Assembly: GCA_964637165.1 (NCBI GenBank) | Contig: CAZWVI010000001.1 | Coordinates: 186,001 to 250,000, forward strand | Source of the DNA: CAZWVI01 sp964637165 | GTDB lineage: Bacteria > Planctomycetota > UBA1135 | Direction: 5' to 3' | DNA length: 64,000 bases | Shown here: positions 33,201-41,528 of the stretch, piece by piece | Numbering within the stretch: position 1 is the first letter of the stretch | Layout: each line of letters begins with the position of its first letter | Notes under the pieces: generated by a model | What the model was told of the DNA's origin: nothing | Databases searched by the model: none | The model's input: only the letters and a program-made list of their open reading frames with translations | Position numbers and translations under genes: made by a program

Positions 33201-34993
33201 TAGCCGAACCACATACGAATATCATTGCTGGTGGCAAAAATCATCAAGCTCAAAAGTAATGCAACGCCCACTAAATTGAATATCCCTTGGGTTTGGACGC
33301 TGACTGGTTTGCCGCGCAGTTTTTCAAGTAAGACAAACAAAATGTGGCCGCCATCGAGCGCTGGAATTGGCAAAAGATTAAGCACCCCTAAGTGGATGGA
33401 AATCATAGTCAAAAAGAACAGTAGTTGGCTGAGTCCAGCCGAGGCGAAACTGTGAGCGACTCGGCCAATAGTAATAATGCCGCCAAGGTTTTCCGAAGCT
33501 ACTCGCCCCGAAAACATTCCCGAAAGAGTGGCGCCGATTTCTTGGACCATCCGCTTAGCTTCACGAAATCCAAGTACCAGTGCATCCTTCAAATTATCAC
33601 GCTTAACTATATGGCTCCATGGTTTTAGTGAGAAGTCTGCATTGATGTTTGCCATTGCGGCGGGAGTGACGCTTAGAACTAAGGGGTCAATGTGCCCATG
33701 ACGTGATACTGTAAATTCGATGGTGTTGTCGCCAGTTGAGGAGACAACTTTACGTAAATTGGCCAGAGTAGAAATTGGCTGTCCTGCGGCTTGTAATAAG
33801 GTGTCACCATCTTTCATTACTTGGGCGGCAGGAGAATTTGGCACAAGTGCAACCCTGAAATCATGACCTTCTTCCAGCCAAAGTAAGTTCAGTAATTGTC
33901 CTGCAGTAATATTCGCAACTGCGGGAGTGTCAATTATTTTGCCATCCCTAATTACTTGGCACACAGGCAACCCAGAATTTTGCAAACAAACGCTGGCAAG
34001 GTCATTCAAACGCTGAATCGGGCGATCTCCAGCTTGGGTGATAATGTCGCCAACTCTAAATGGAAGTGCGTCACCGCCACGAATTTGTTTAACTTGGTTG
34101 ACTGCTTGGCGAATACCGACTTGAAGCGGAGTGTCTTCTGTGACCGGGCTTAGGGGAAGTTTAATTGTTCCAAAATCAGACCCAGTATCAGCGGTCTCGC
34201 GAAAGTATGAAAGCTCAATTGGTTTATTGCTGAGCGCCGCATCTTGTAAAAGTATGCGCGCGTCTTGGGTGTTGTTACAAGCGACTCCGTTTACTGCAGT
34301 GATGCGGTCACCAGTTCTTAGTCCAAGTTCCCATGATGTTGTTCCAGACTCAATTTCAAAAATGAGTTTGGGGTCGAAGCTTGCTGGAGAAATGCCGACT
34401 CGACGAAAGCCAACGTTTTCATCGTAGGATGGATGAAGGGTAAATGAATGTCCTTCACTCTCACCTTCACGGGCTGCAACTTGAATAGTAATCTGCTCAG
34501 AATCACCAAGCGCCACCGCCGCCGCAAAACTCCTAAATGCGTAAATGTCTTTAGCGTTGACAGTTTCTAAAAAATCTCCTTCTTGCACTCCGGCTTGCCA
34601 AGCGGGTGAGCCAACTTCAATTTTGCCTGCAATAGGCACTTCAAAACGAACACCCATGCGGAACAAAAGTGGAATCACCAATAAGGCGAAGGCGAAGTTC
34701 ATTAAGATTCCGCCGGCAAAAATTAACAGACGTTGGTTGGGCGAAGCCGCTCCAAGGTCTCCGGGGCGTGGTTCGCCAGCCATTTCTTCGCCAGCAAGTC
34801 GCACATAGCCACCAAGTGGCAGTAAGGAAATTCGGTAATCGGTTTCGCCTTTTTTCCAGCCAAATAGCCGTGGCCCAAAGCCGAGTGAGAAAACTTCAAC
34901 TCGAACGCCGCAACGACGTGCTGCTAGATAGTGGCCGCCCTCGTGGACGAAAAGAATTAGGCCAATGCCTAAAAGTGTGAGGATAATTGCCAT
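33200..34993 (-). CDS. rseP: Site-2 zinc metalloprotease (RseP/M50) with four PDZ-like modules
   Basis: Intramembrane protease that cleaves membrane-bound regulators or signal remnants. Zinc motif HEGGH at residues 17-21 in the first helix; the second zinc site LDGG at 546-549 in NLLPIPALDGGH. The 597 residues exceed the usual 420-450 of RseP because four PDZ-like units can be read between the membrane segments: about 120-185, 207-285, 288-355 and 378-442. Each has the GDxIxxxxGxxI turn; E. coli RseP has two. It is linked to dxr by a one-base overlap, the widespread dxr-rseP pairing. Confidence 0.92.
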   Translation of the reverse strand: MAIILTLLGIGLILFVHEGGHYLAARRCGVRVEVFSLGFGPRLFGWKKGETDYRISLLPLGGYVRLAGEEMAGEPRPGDLGAASPNQRLLIFAGGILMNFAFALLVIPLLFRMGVRFEVPIAGKIEVGSPAWQAGVQEGDFLETVNAKDIYAFRSFAAAVALGDSEQITIQVAAREGESEGHSFTLHPSYDENVGFRRVGISPASFDPKLIFEIESGTTSWELGLRTGDRITAVNGVACNNTQDARILLQDAALSNKPIELSYFRETADTGSDFGTIKLPLSPVTEDTPLQVGIRQAVNQVKQIRGGDALPFRVGDIITQAGDRPIQRLNDLASVCLQNSGLPVCQVIRDGKIIDTPAVANITAGQLLNLLWLEEGHDFRVALVPNSPAAQVMKDGDTLLQAAGQPISTLANLRKVVSSTGDNTIEFTVSRHGHIDPLVLSVTPAAMANINADFSLKPWSHIVKRDNLKDALVLGFREAKRMVQEIGATLSGMFSGRVASENLGGIITIGRVAHSFASAGLSQLLFFLTMISIHLGVLNLLPIPALDGGHILFVLLEKLRGKPVSVQTQGIFNLVGVALLLSLMIFATSNDIRMWFG

Positions 34994-36117
34994 TACTTAG
35001 TGGGGGTGGTCATCAGATTTGCGGCGAAGCTGCGCGCTTCTTGATCCGCAGCAAAGATTTCTTCAAGGGTACTCGCAGGAAGGTGAGCTAATTGGTTTAA
35101 ACTTTGTTCGCAAATCGAGGTGATGTCATCGAAAGCTATTCGATGTTCGAGAAATGCCGCAACCGCGATTTCGTCGGCGGCGTTGAGGACAGCGCCGGCC
35201 GCGCCGCCGAGGCGACATGCTTCAGCGCCGATGGCTAGCATCGGGTAGCGAAGAGGATCCGGACTCTCAAATGTAAGTCCATTAAATGTGTCAGGGCTAA
35301 ATCCTGGAAAGTTAGTCGCTTGCCGCTCTGGATAGTGCAACGCCCAGTGAATTGGATATTTCATGTCAGGCGGACCCATTTGGGCCAACACCGACCCGTC
35401 GACAAATTCGACCATTGAGTGAACAATAGATTGGCGATGAATGCTGACTTCAATTTGCTGACTACTAATATTGAATAAGTGTTGAGCCTCGATTATTTCC
35501 AACACTTTGTTCATCATGGTTGCCGAATCAATGGTGATACGAGGTCCCATTTCCCAATTGGGATGTGCTAGCGCTTGGGCCGGCGTAACTTTTCCCAATT
35601 GATTTAGTGGCAAGTCGCGTAAAGCGCCGCCGGATGCGGTGAGAATCAACTTGCGTATTTTTGGCTCATCTAACTGAGTTAAGCACTGTGCAATTGCCGC
35701 ATGTTCCGAATCGACCGGCAAAATCTTGCCGCCAAATTGGTCAGCCATGCGACTGATTATTTCTCCTGCGCAAACTAAGCTTTCTTTATTGGCTAGGGCA
35801 AGGTCTTTTCCGGCCGCAAGAACCGCCACGCTAAATGGCAAACCAGCCGCTCCAACTACTGCATTTAGGCAAATGTCATAGTTGTCGCCGTCAGCTAGAA
35901 AATCCAATAATTGTTGCCGTTGGGTTTGATCCGAAGTTAAAAAGGTAACACAGGAGTTACGGGTGGTTGCCTGGTGGTTTAATGCATCGGATTGGGCGTG
36001 AGCCGACAGACCACAAAGCTCGAGGGCCTGGTGGTTTTGGTCGAGTATTTCAAGGGCTTGAACTCCAACGGTACCAGTTACCCCCAAAATTATTAGCCGG
36101 CGTTTGTCGCTTGCCAT
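34993..36117 (-). CDS. dxr: 1-deoxy-D-xylulose 5-phosphate reductoisomerase
   Basis: Second enzyme of the MEP isoprenoid pathway, making MEP from DXP with NADPH. The 374-residue product has the nucleotide-binding GVTGTVGVQALEIL near residue 12, LALANKESLVCAG, PVDSEHAAIAQCL, LTASGGALRDLP, HPNWEMGPRITIDSATMMNK and HRQSIVHSMVEFVDGS, an unambiguous set. TATCCT lies exactly six bases before the ATG, suggesting a leaderless mRNA. The gene diverges from purM with 62 bases between starts, and its stop overlaps rseP by one base (TAATG). Confidence 0.96.
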   Translation of the reverse strand: MASDKRRLIILGVTGTVGVQALEILDQNHQALELCGLSAHAQSDALNHQATTRNSCVTFLTSDQTQRQQLLDFLADGDNYDICLNAVVGAAGLPFSVAVLAAGKDLALANKESLVCAGEIISRMADQFGGKILPVDSEHAAIAQCLTQLDEPKIRKLILTASGGALRDLPLNQLGKVTPAQALAHPNWEMGPRITIDSATMMNKVLEIIEAQHLFNISSQQIEVSIHRQSIVHSMVEFVDGSVLAQMGPPDMKYPIHWALHYPERQATNFPGFSPDTFNGLTFESPDPLRYPMLAIGAEACRLGGAAGAVLNAADEIAVAAFLEHRIAFDDITSICEQSLNQLAHLPASTLEEIFAADQEARSFAANLMTTPTK

Positions 36118-36123
36118 TCCATC

Positions 36124-36129
36124 AGGATA
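36124..36129 (-). promoter_or_regulatory. Leaderless-type -10 box of dxr (TATCCT)
   Basis: On the reverse strand TATCCT is followed by GATGGA and then the dxr ATG, again a six-base spacer. The expected -35 position (about 36147-36152) coincides with that of the divergent purM promoter. Confidence 0.5.
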
Positions 36130-36167
36130 CCCCTGCCAGCAGGTGCGGAAAAACTAGGTGGAGTCGG

Positions 36168-36173
36168 TAGAAT
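36168..36173 (+). promoter_or_regulatory. Leaderless-type -10 box of purM (TAGAAT)
   Basis: TAGAAT is followed by CTAGGT and the purM ATG at 36180. Hexamer and spacer length match those of purC, pointing to shared start architecture for the two purine genes. Confidence 0.6.
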
Positions 36174-36179
36174 CTAGGT

Positions 36180-37226
36180 ATGGAAACCGAGGAAAACGGA
36201 GCACTTCACTACGCCGACGCTGGCGTCAACATCGATGCCGCTGAAGATGCCCTAGACAGGGTAAAGCCTGAAATTCGTGCAACATTTGGCGAGCGCGTTC
36301 TCGCCGATGTTGGTTCTTTTGGCGGACTTTTTCGCGCTGACGACTTAGGCGAAAAACCAGTCCTAGTTGCAACGGCAGATGGTGTTGGGACAAAAGTTAG
36401 AATCGCCGCCGCGGTAAATAGATTCGACACTGTCGGTCGCTGTTTAGTTCAGCACTGTGTCAACGACGCTCTAGTTCAAGGAGCAGAGCCGCTGTTTTTT
36501 CTTGACTATGTAGGTGTCGGTAAGTTGATTCCTGAAAATGTTGCGAGTGTTATTTCAGGTCTTGCGGCCGCCTGCAAAGATAATGGATTAACCCTGATCG
36601 GCGGCGAAACTGCTGAAATGCCTGGCGTTTACCCACCAGGAGAATTTGATTTGGTTGGAACATTGGTTGGTGTCGTAGAGCGCGAACATCTTTTGGACGG
36701 CACTAGAGTTAAGCCTGGTGATGCGCTAATTGGATTACCTTCCGCCGGCTTGCACACCAACGGTTATTCGCTAGCGCGACGAATAATTACCGAGCGCATG
36801 AAGCTAGACTGGCTCGATGAATTTCCTGATTCAAATGGGGCGAGTGTTGCTGAGGTAATGTTGCAAAATCATTTGTCGTATTTAAATCCAGTGCGACCAT
36901 TTTTGAAGCGTCCTGAGTTGCACTCAATGGCGCATATCACCGGTGGTGGCATGGCCGGCAATTTGCCGCGGACCTTAAACGGGCACGGCGCTTTGGTTGA
37001 CCGAACTGCTGTTCCTGAACAGAATGTTTTCAGCAAACTCGTTGAAGCTGGTGAAGTGCCACGCGACGAAGCCTGGCGGGCATTTAATATGGGTGTGGGA
37101 ATGGTATTAGTTGTTGAAGAATCTGTCGCAGACGATTGGTGTCAAGAACTGAGACAAAACGGCGAACAAGCATTTAGGCTTGGTGAAATTGTTGCAGATA
37201 CTGGGAGTGTCAGTTGGGCAGGATAA
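36180..37226 (+). CDS. purM: Phosphoribosylformylglycinamidine cyclo-ligase (AIR synthetase)
   Basis: ATP-dependent closure of the imidazole ring in purine synthesis. The 348-residue product has the N-terminal YADAGVNIDAAEDAL, ATADGVGTKVRIA, LIGGETAEMPGVY, GLPSAGLHTNGYSLAR, AHITGGGMAGNLPR and FNMGVGMVLV, all PurM signatures. It heads a six-gene overlapping run to 41505; the following gene starts 13 bases before its stop. The other pur gene in the window, purC, is not adjacent but uses the same -10-to-start arrangement. Confidence 0.96.
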   Translation: METEENGALHYADAGVNIDAAEDALDRVKPEIRATFGERVLADVGSFGGLFRADDLGEKPVLVATADGVGTKVRIAAAVNRFDTVGRCLVQHCVNDALVQGAEPLFFLDYVGVGKLIPENVASVISGLAAACKDNGLTLIGGETAEMPGVYPPGEFDLVGTLVGVVEREHLLDGTRVKPGDALIGLPSAGLHTNGYSLARRIITERMKLDWLDEFPDSNGASVAEVMLQNHLSYLNPVRPFLKRPELHSMAHITGGGMAGNLPRTLNGHGALVDRTAVPEQNVFSKLVEAGEVPRDEAWRAFNMGVGMVLVVEESVADDWCQELRQNGEQAFRLGEIVADTGSVSWAG

Positions 37227-37720
37227 GCCTGCTTCTTCTGCTACTAAACTTTGTTGCTGGTCAGCAATCCAGTGACGAACGAAATTTGCTTCAGCTGGAG
37301 AATTTACTTGCCACACCACAAATCTCCCAAGTTAATTGGCGCATGGATGTGTGGCGAAGATTGCGTTTGATGGAACACGTCGATTCCGTTTCTGTCTTAA
37401 AAGGTTGGGAACTCCTGGCTGAATCACAAAGTCCTTCAGATCAAGCTAATTTTCTCCTTTACCAACGGCGCCACCAGCTAATGGGGGAGTGGCCAAATCC
37501 TCTCGCCAACCGCGAACTAGCCGTTGAATGGAGTCTTTATCTATGGGGTAAATCACGCCTAGCTCAATGCGATGACTTTATGACAAAAGCGCTTGCACAA
37601 TTCCCTGACGACGAACGCTTAATAGATAACCTAGCTTGGCTACGCTTACAGCCGGTTGCGCTGACTAAGAATGATGATCCGCGTGCGGCAAGTTTGCATA
37701 TATTTGCGAGGCGCAAATGA
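37214..37720 (+). CDS. Small exported protein, function unknown
   Basis: A 168-residue product from a TTG start overlapping purM by 13 bases. The N-terminus is a short signal peptide (RISLLLLLLNFVAGQQ). The rest is helical, with a TPR-like segment near the end (FMTKALAQFPDDERLIDNLAWL). It overlaps the next gene by ATGA. I do not recognise the family. It probably acts in the periplasm with the next product, given the tight coupling. Confidence 0.55.
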   Translation: MGRISLLLLLLNFVAGQQSSDERNLLQLENLLATPQISQVNWRMDVWRRLRLMEHVDSVSVLKGWELLAESQSPSDQANFLLYQRRHQLMGEWPNPLANRELAVEWSLYLWGKSRLAQCDDFMTKALAQFPDDERLIDNLAWLRLQPVALTKNDDPRAASLHIFARRK

Positions 37721-38754
37721 TTTTGGCACTTAGTTTAGTTGTGGCTCTACAGAATCCAGTCGATGAGACGACTTTAATTGAACGGACTCACCACTGGTTT
37801 GAAAGTATGACCCAAGCTGGTGGAGACGCGCAAATGTTGGCAAGCATTGCTTTGCAGCAGAGTGTGAAAGAATTTCCATTGGAAGAGCTGACTGTATGGG
37901 AACAGGCGTTGATTGATGGACGTATTTATCCATCAATGCCAAAAGCAAAGTTTGAAAAAACCCATGGAAAACAAACTGATATTGAAATAGGTTGGTGGGC
38001 GCCACCCGATTCTCAGCCAACAACTTCAATGCCAGTGCTTTTAGTCTTGAGTGCAAGCGAAAACACCGATTCTGTATGCCGGCAAGCACAGGCACAGTTT
38101 GGCAATGAAGCTTTAATTCTTGCTCCAAAGCTTGCTGGGTTGACCTTTCAGAAAGAGAATTTTGACTCCTGGCGATTTAGGGTTTTGGATGCTCTAGGCT
38201 TCGCCTTCCGGAATTTTAATGTCGACCGCAATCGCGTTAATTTACTGGTGGCGGATTCTGAATTGGAGGAGGTTGCTAAGTATTTGCGTCGAGTTTTGCC
38301 GCACTTCTTCTGTTCGTGGAATCCTGCCGTAGAAAGTTCTTCTGGTGATTCCAAAACACTTGCAGAAATGATTGTGGCGCGAAATCCATTTCCTTTGGCC
38401 TTTACTGCGGAGTTTATCGAAAGTGGTGCCGGACGTTATTTTTGGATTCAAGCACAAAGATTTTTGCCGGCCTATCAAGGTCAGGTTAACGCCAAATTAA
38501 ATGTGCGGGTTGATAAGGCCAGCAATACCATTCACCTTGATGGTCGCGGAGTTGACCGCATCGATATCTTTCTGAATAATCAGATCATCGATCTGTCAAA
38601 AGAAATTGTCCTAGTTAGAAATGGCATGAGAACAGTTTGTAGGGCACAACCAAGTTTGCGAACCTTACTTGAGAATTACATGATTAACTTAGATGCTCAG
38701 GCACTTTTCCCGGCGATGATTCGCCAGGTCGATATCCCCGTGGCTCAACAATGA
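37717..38754 (+). CDS. Exported alpha/beta-hydrolase-like protein, function unknown
   Basis: A 345-residue protein with a short hydrophobic N-terminus (MILALSLVVALQ), suggesting export. A middle segment predicted as alternating strands and helices (MPVLLVLSASENT, ALGFAFRNFNVDRNRVNLLVADS) resembles the core of planctomycete esterase-like proteins. So does the beta-rich C-terminus (VDRIDIFLNNQIIDLSKEI). However, the nucleophile GxSxG is not evident, so it may be catalytically inactive or a different fold. It overlaps both neighbours by ATGA. Assignment is tentative. Confidence 0.5.
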   Translation: MILALSLVVALQNPVDETTLIERTHHWFESMTQAGGDAQMLASIALQQSVKEFPLEELTVWEQALIDGRIYPSMPKAKFEKTHGKQTDIEIGWWAPPDSQPTTSMPVLLVLSASENTDSVCRQAQAQFGNEALILAPKLAGLTFQKENFDSWRFRVLDALGFAFRNFNVDRNRVNLLVADSELEEVAKYLRRVLPHFFCSWNPAVESSSGDSKTLAEMIVARNPFPLAFTAEFIESGAGRYFWIQAQRFLPAYQGQVNAKLNVRVDKASNTIHLDGRGVDRIDIFLNNQIIDLSKEIVLVRNGMRTVCRAQPSLRTLLENYMINLDAQALFPAMIRQVDIPVAQQ

Positions 38755-40367
38755 TTGTTTTGTCCGCATTTATGGCAGGCTTCGCCTCGCTAGTGGTCGA
38801 GGTGGTTGGGGTTCATTTTATGGCTCCGTGGTTTGGTAGTTCGTCATTAGTTTGGAGTAATCAAATTGGTTTGATATTGCTGGCCTTCGCGGTCGGTGCA
38901 GCCATCGGCGGCCGCGCCGCTCGCAAACACCCGAATCCGCAAGTTTTGGTCGGCAAGCTCTTTGTCGGCGCCGCCTTTCTTTTAGCAAGTGGCGTGTTGT
39001 TGTTGCCAATTTTTGCCGCATGGTTGCTACCCGATCAGTTACGACTAGACCAAGCAGCAAATTTGTTTTTAAGTGGCTCTTTTGCCAGTGCTTTGCTGTT
39101 CCATTGCCCACCAGTGTTGTTGTTGGCAATGATTGCGCCATTGCTTATTCAAGTTAAGAGTAAGCAAATTGGCGCCGGCGCCGCCGCCGGCATAGTTTCT
39201 GCCTCTGGAACCATCGGTTCCTTGATCGGTGTTTTTGGTTCCAGCTTTTTGTTCGTTCCTTTGATTGGAGTGCGCCTAAGTTTGTTAATCGTGGCGTTTC
39301 TACTAATAGTTAATGCGATGTTGTTGTTTAAACGCAATCGACTCAAGCTGCCGGCATCAGGAACAGTCACTGGCCTGTTGGTGGTATCGGCAATCATTGG
39401 CTCTTCAACTGCCGCAAATTCAGCAAATTTGCCCGATCCACAAGCGAAGGTGTTAGCGGTTAGAGATAGTTCCTACCAGCACCTGCGAGTGCTGGAAATG
39501 CCTACCGGGGATCGTTGGTTGCAAATGAATGAAGGCGTGGATTCATATCAATCGGTGTGGAGCCCCAACCCGGTTCTCTACAATCCGACAACTAAACGCA
39601 GTGAAGCCCAACAAGCATTTGTCTGGCCGGGTGGCTATTATGATTTATTCAGCTTGCTACCTACTTATGCGCTTGATGAGGTTGCAACTCCCGAATCAGT
39701 AAAGTTTTGGTCATTAGGATTTGCCAGTGGTACCGCTTTGGGGCCGATTGATTTTGCTTTACAAAAAGTTGAGTGGCAAGCCGTGGGAGTTGAACTTGAC
39801 CCATTAGTGGTTGAATTAAGCAAAGAATTTTTACCGCTGCCCACTTATTTGGATGAGCGAGTGGACATTTTTAGTGGAGATGCTCGTGCACTATTACGCA
39901 GTGCTCCAAGTGATTTGGACTTCGTGGTATTAGATGCTTATGCACGACAATTTGAAATCCCACTCCACCTAGCGACTAAGGAATTCTTCACTGAGGTCTA
40001 TTCACATTTAAAAATCGGCGGGGTGCTTGCTCTAAATCTTGGCACCACTGATCTTGACAAGTCAGGTGGAATTCTGGCTTCGAGTATTTTTGCCGGATTG
40101 GAAAAATCTTTTGGTAAAAACCTGCGTGCTCATCAAGTACCTTGGTCTCGCAACATTGTGGTATTTGCACGCAAGCAAATGGCTTTGCCTTCGCTAGAAC
40201 AAACTATTAAACAACTGCCACCGGGAATGCCAGTGACACTTGGTGGGGCCCTGCTACCAGAACAAGTTTTTGAATTGGACGATTTTTCCAAGTCGTCAGC
40301 CTTTAGTGATGACCTCAACCCTTTAGCTTTTATTCAAGCGCAAGAATGGTTGGCCGGTGGAAAATGA
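38751..40367 (+). CDS. Membrane-fused spermidine-synthase-like methyltransferase-fold protein
   Basis: A 538-residue protein. The first 220 residues hold about seven membrane helices, beginning with the typical FMAGFASLVVEVVG and LILLAFAVGAAIGGRAAR. The soluble C-terminal domain resembles spermidine synthase: GFASGTALGP (nucleotide loop), WQAVGVELDPLVVELS (acidic residue at the end of strand 2), FSGDARALLRS and DLDFVVLDAYAR. The polyamine-binding residues of true SpeE are not obvious, so the substrate is unknown. It sits in the purM-led run between two poorly characterised genes, overlapping both. Confidence 0.78.
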   Translation: MIVLSAFMAGFASLVVEVVGVHFMAPWFGSSSLVWSNQIGLILLAFAVGAAIGGRAARKHPNPQVLVGKLFVGAAFLLASGVLLLPIFAAWLLPDQLRLDQAANLFLSGSFASALLFHCPPVLLLAMIAPLLIQVKSKQIGAGAAAGIVSASGTIGSLIGVFGSSFLFVPLIGVRLSLLIVAFLLIVNAMLLFKRNRLKLPASGTVTGLLVVSAIIGSSTAANSANLPDPQAKVLAVRDSSYQHLRVLEMPTGDRWLQMNEGVDSYQSVWSPNPVLYNPTTKRSEAQQAFVWPGGYYDLFSLLPTYALDEVATPESVKFWSLGFASGTALGPIDFALQKVEWQAVGVELDPLVVELSKEFLPLPTYLDERVDIFSGDARALLRSAPSDLDFVVLDAYARQFEIPLHLATKEFFTEVYSHLKIGGVLALNLGTTDLDKSGGILASSIFAGLEKSFGKNLRAHQVPWSRNIVVFARKQMALPSLEQTIKQLPPGMPVTLGGALLPEQVFELDDFSKSSAFSDDLNPLAFIQAQEWLAGGK

Positions 40368-40834
40368 TTTCAATACCCGAATCCATAGCCCAGCAAGACG
40401 CAGAACCAGCGAGGCTGGTGGACGATGCGCAAAGTTTTATTGCCGCCTACCAGGGACTAGACTCGAACAGTCTTAGTGGTTTGCGCGGCCGCTTTGATTT
40501 GTGTGCTGAAGTTGGTGCATGGTCAAGTGCGCGCATGCTATTGAACAAGATGGAACTTCAGGGAATCGAAACTGACGACTTTCAACTTTTAGACATGTGG
40601 TTGTTGTCGCGTATCCCTAGTAGTCAATCGCAGGCCTTGCAAAAGAGTGAGGCTTGGTTGCAGAGCCATCAACAACACTCAGCATTTGCGTCCATTTCAG
40701 TTTTGCGAGATGATCTGCTGCAGATGGAAAAGCAAGAGAGTCAAATTCACGACTACGCTATTCTTGCACCAGTGCTGTCGCTGGTTTTAGTGGTTGCCAT
40801 TATGTTTTTTGCGCGTCGGAAGCTAGTCAATTAA
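40364..40834 (+). CDS. Small C-tail-anchored membrane protein, function unknown
   Basis: A 156-residue product starting at an ATG that overlaps the preceding stop (ATGA); the frame extends six codons upstream, but a start there is less likely. The soluble N-terminal part is helical and acidic. The C-terminus is a single membrane helix (APVLSLVLVVAIMFF) followed by a short basic tail, so it is probably anchored with the N-terminus on one side of the membrane. The next gene starts in its stop codon (TAATG). No family recognised. Confidence 0.5.
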   Translation: MISIPESIAQQDAEPARLVDDAQSFIAAYQGLDSNSLSGLRGRFDLCAEVGAWSSARMLLNKMELQGIETDDFQLLDMWLLSRIPSSQSQALQKSEAWLQSHQQHSAFASISVLRDDLLQMEKQESQIHDYAILAPVLSLVLVVAIMFFARRKLVN

Positions 40835-41505
40835 TGTTGGGCAGATTTTCAATTAGCAAAGATTGTTTGCTTTTATTCGCCCCAGGTGGCGGCCGAGTTA
40901 AGCGACCTTTGAAGCGTAAGATGTTGCGCGCATTATTGGAGCAAGTACTTATTGAAGGGGGAGTTTCTGCTCAGACAAGTTGGCAGAACAGTGGCCTCGT
41001 CGCGGGGCAAGCGGTTCGTCAATGCTTTGATTGTCGGTTAATTGAGCCACGGCGAGCGGCAATTCGCAACTACGGCTATGGCGGATTGTTGTTGCAGATT
41101 GAAATCCCAGTGGTTGATCAAGAACTTTATGCAGACCATTTAATTGCCAGCATTGAGGGGAGTTGCTTTCCTCTTTCATTGCCTGACGCGGCTAGTTTTA
41201 TGAAGCCAGAAGCTTTAGTGTTTGAAGCGATCGGCCCTGGTAGTCCCGACTCAGCCCTTCAAGATGAAGCCACTTTGCGAAGCACGGACCTGCCCTGGTT
41301 AAATATCGGCGATCGTTTGAATTCTCAACGTCATGGTTTGTGTAAAGTTATTAGAGTAGATGTCGAAAATAAATACGCTTATTTCATCAATATCGATGGC
41401 AAGAAGTTTCGCCTCAATGAATTAGAATTCGCTGATGAAAGCTTGTGTTTTATTGAGCAAACTGTTGAAACAAAAAGAGAGCAGGCGCTTGGCCTGCTCT
41501 CTTAA
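40834..41505 (+). CDS. Conserved-looking protein of unknown function
   Basis: A 223-residue soluble product, last gene of the purM run. The N-terminus is basic (GGGRVKRPLKRKMLRALLEQVL), then a Cys-containing segment QCFDCRLIEPRRAAIRNYGYGG. The C-terminal part has a small beta-rich unit (GDRLNSQRHGLCKVIRVDVENKYAYFI) that resembles a short beta-barrel of nucleic-acid-binding type. I do not recognise the family. Its last eight codons coincide with the hairpin that terminates the opposite-strand HEAT gene. Confidence 0.5.
   Translation: MLGRFSISKDCLLLFAPGGGRVKRPLKRKMLRALLEQVLIEGGVSAQTSWQNSGLVAGQAVRQCFDCRLIEPRRAAIRNYGYGGLLLQIEIPVVDQELYADHLIASIEGSCFPLSLPDAASFMKPEALVFEAIGPGSPDSALQDEATLRSTDLPWLNIGDRLNSQRHGLCKVIRVDVENKYAYFINIDGKKFRLNELEFADESLCFIEQTVETKREQALGLLS
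41475..41503 (-). terminator. Rho-independent terminator of the HEAT-repeat gene
   Basis: A perfect 12-base stem (41475-41486 with 41492-41503, five-base loop) begins 26 bases beyond the HEAT-gene stop. On the reverse strand it is followed by U residues, seen as A residues at 41472-41476. It lies inside the coding end of the + strand gene and could slow transcription in both directions. Confidence 0.8.
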
Positions 41506-41528
41506 GTGCTAAATTTCAGATTTGAAAC

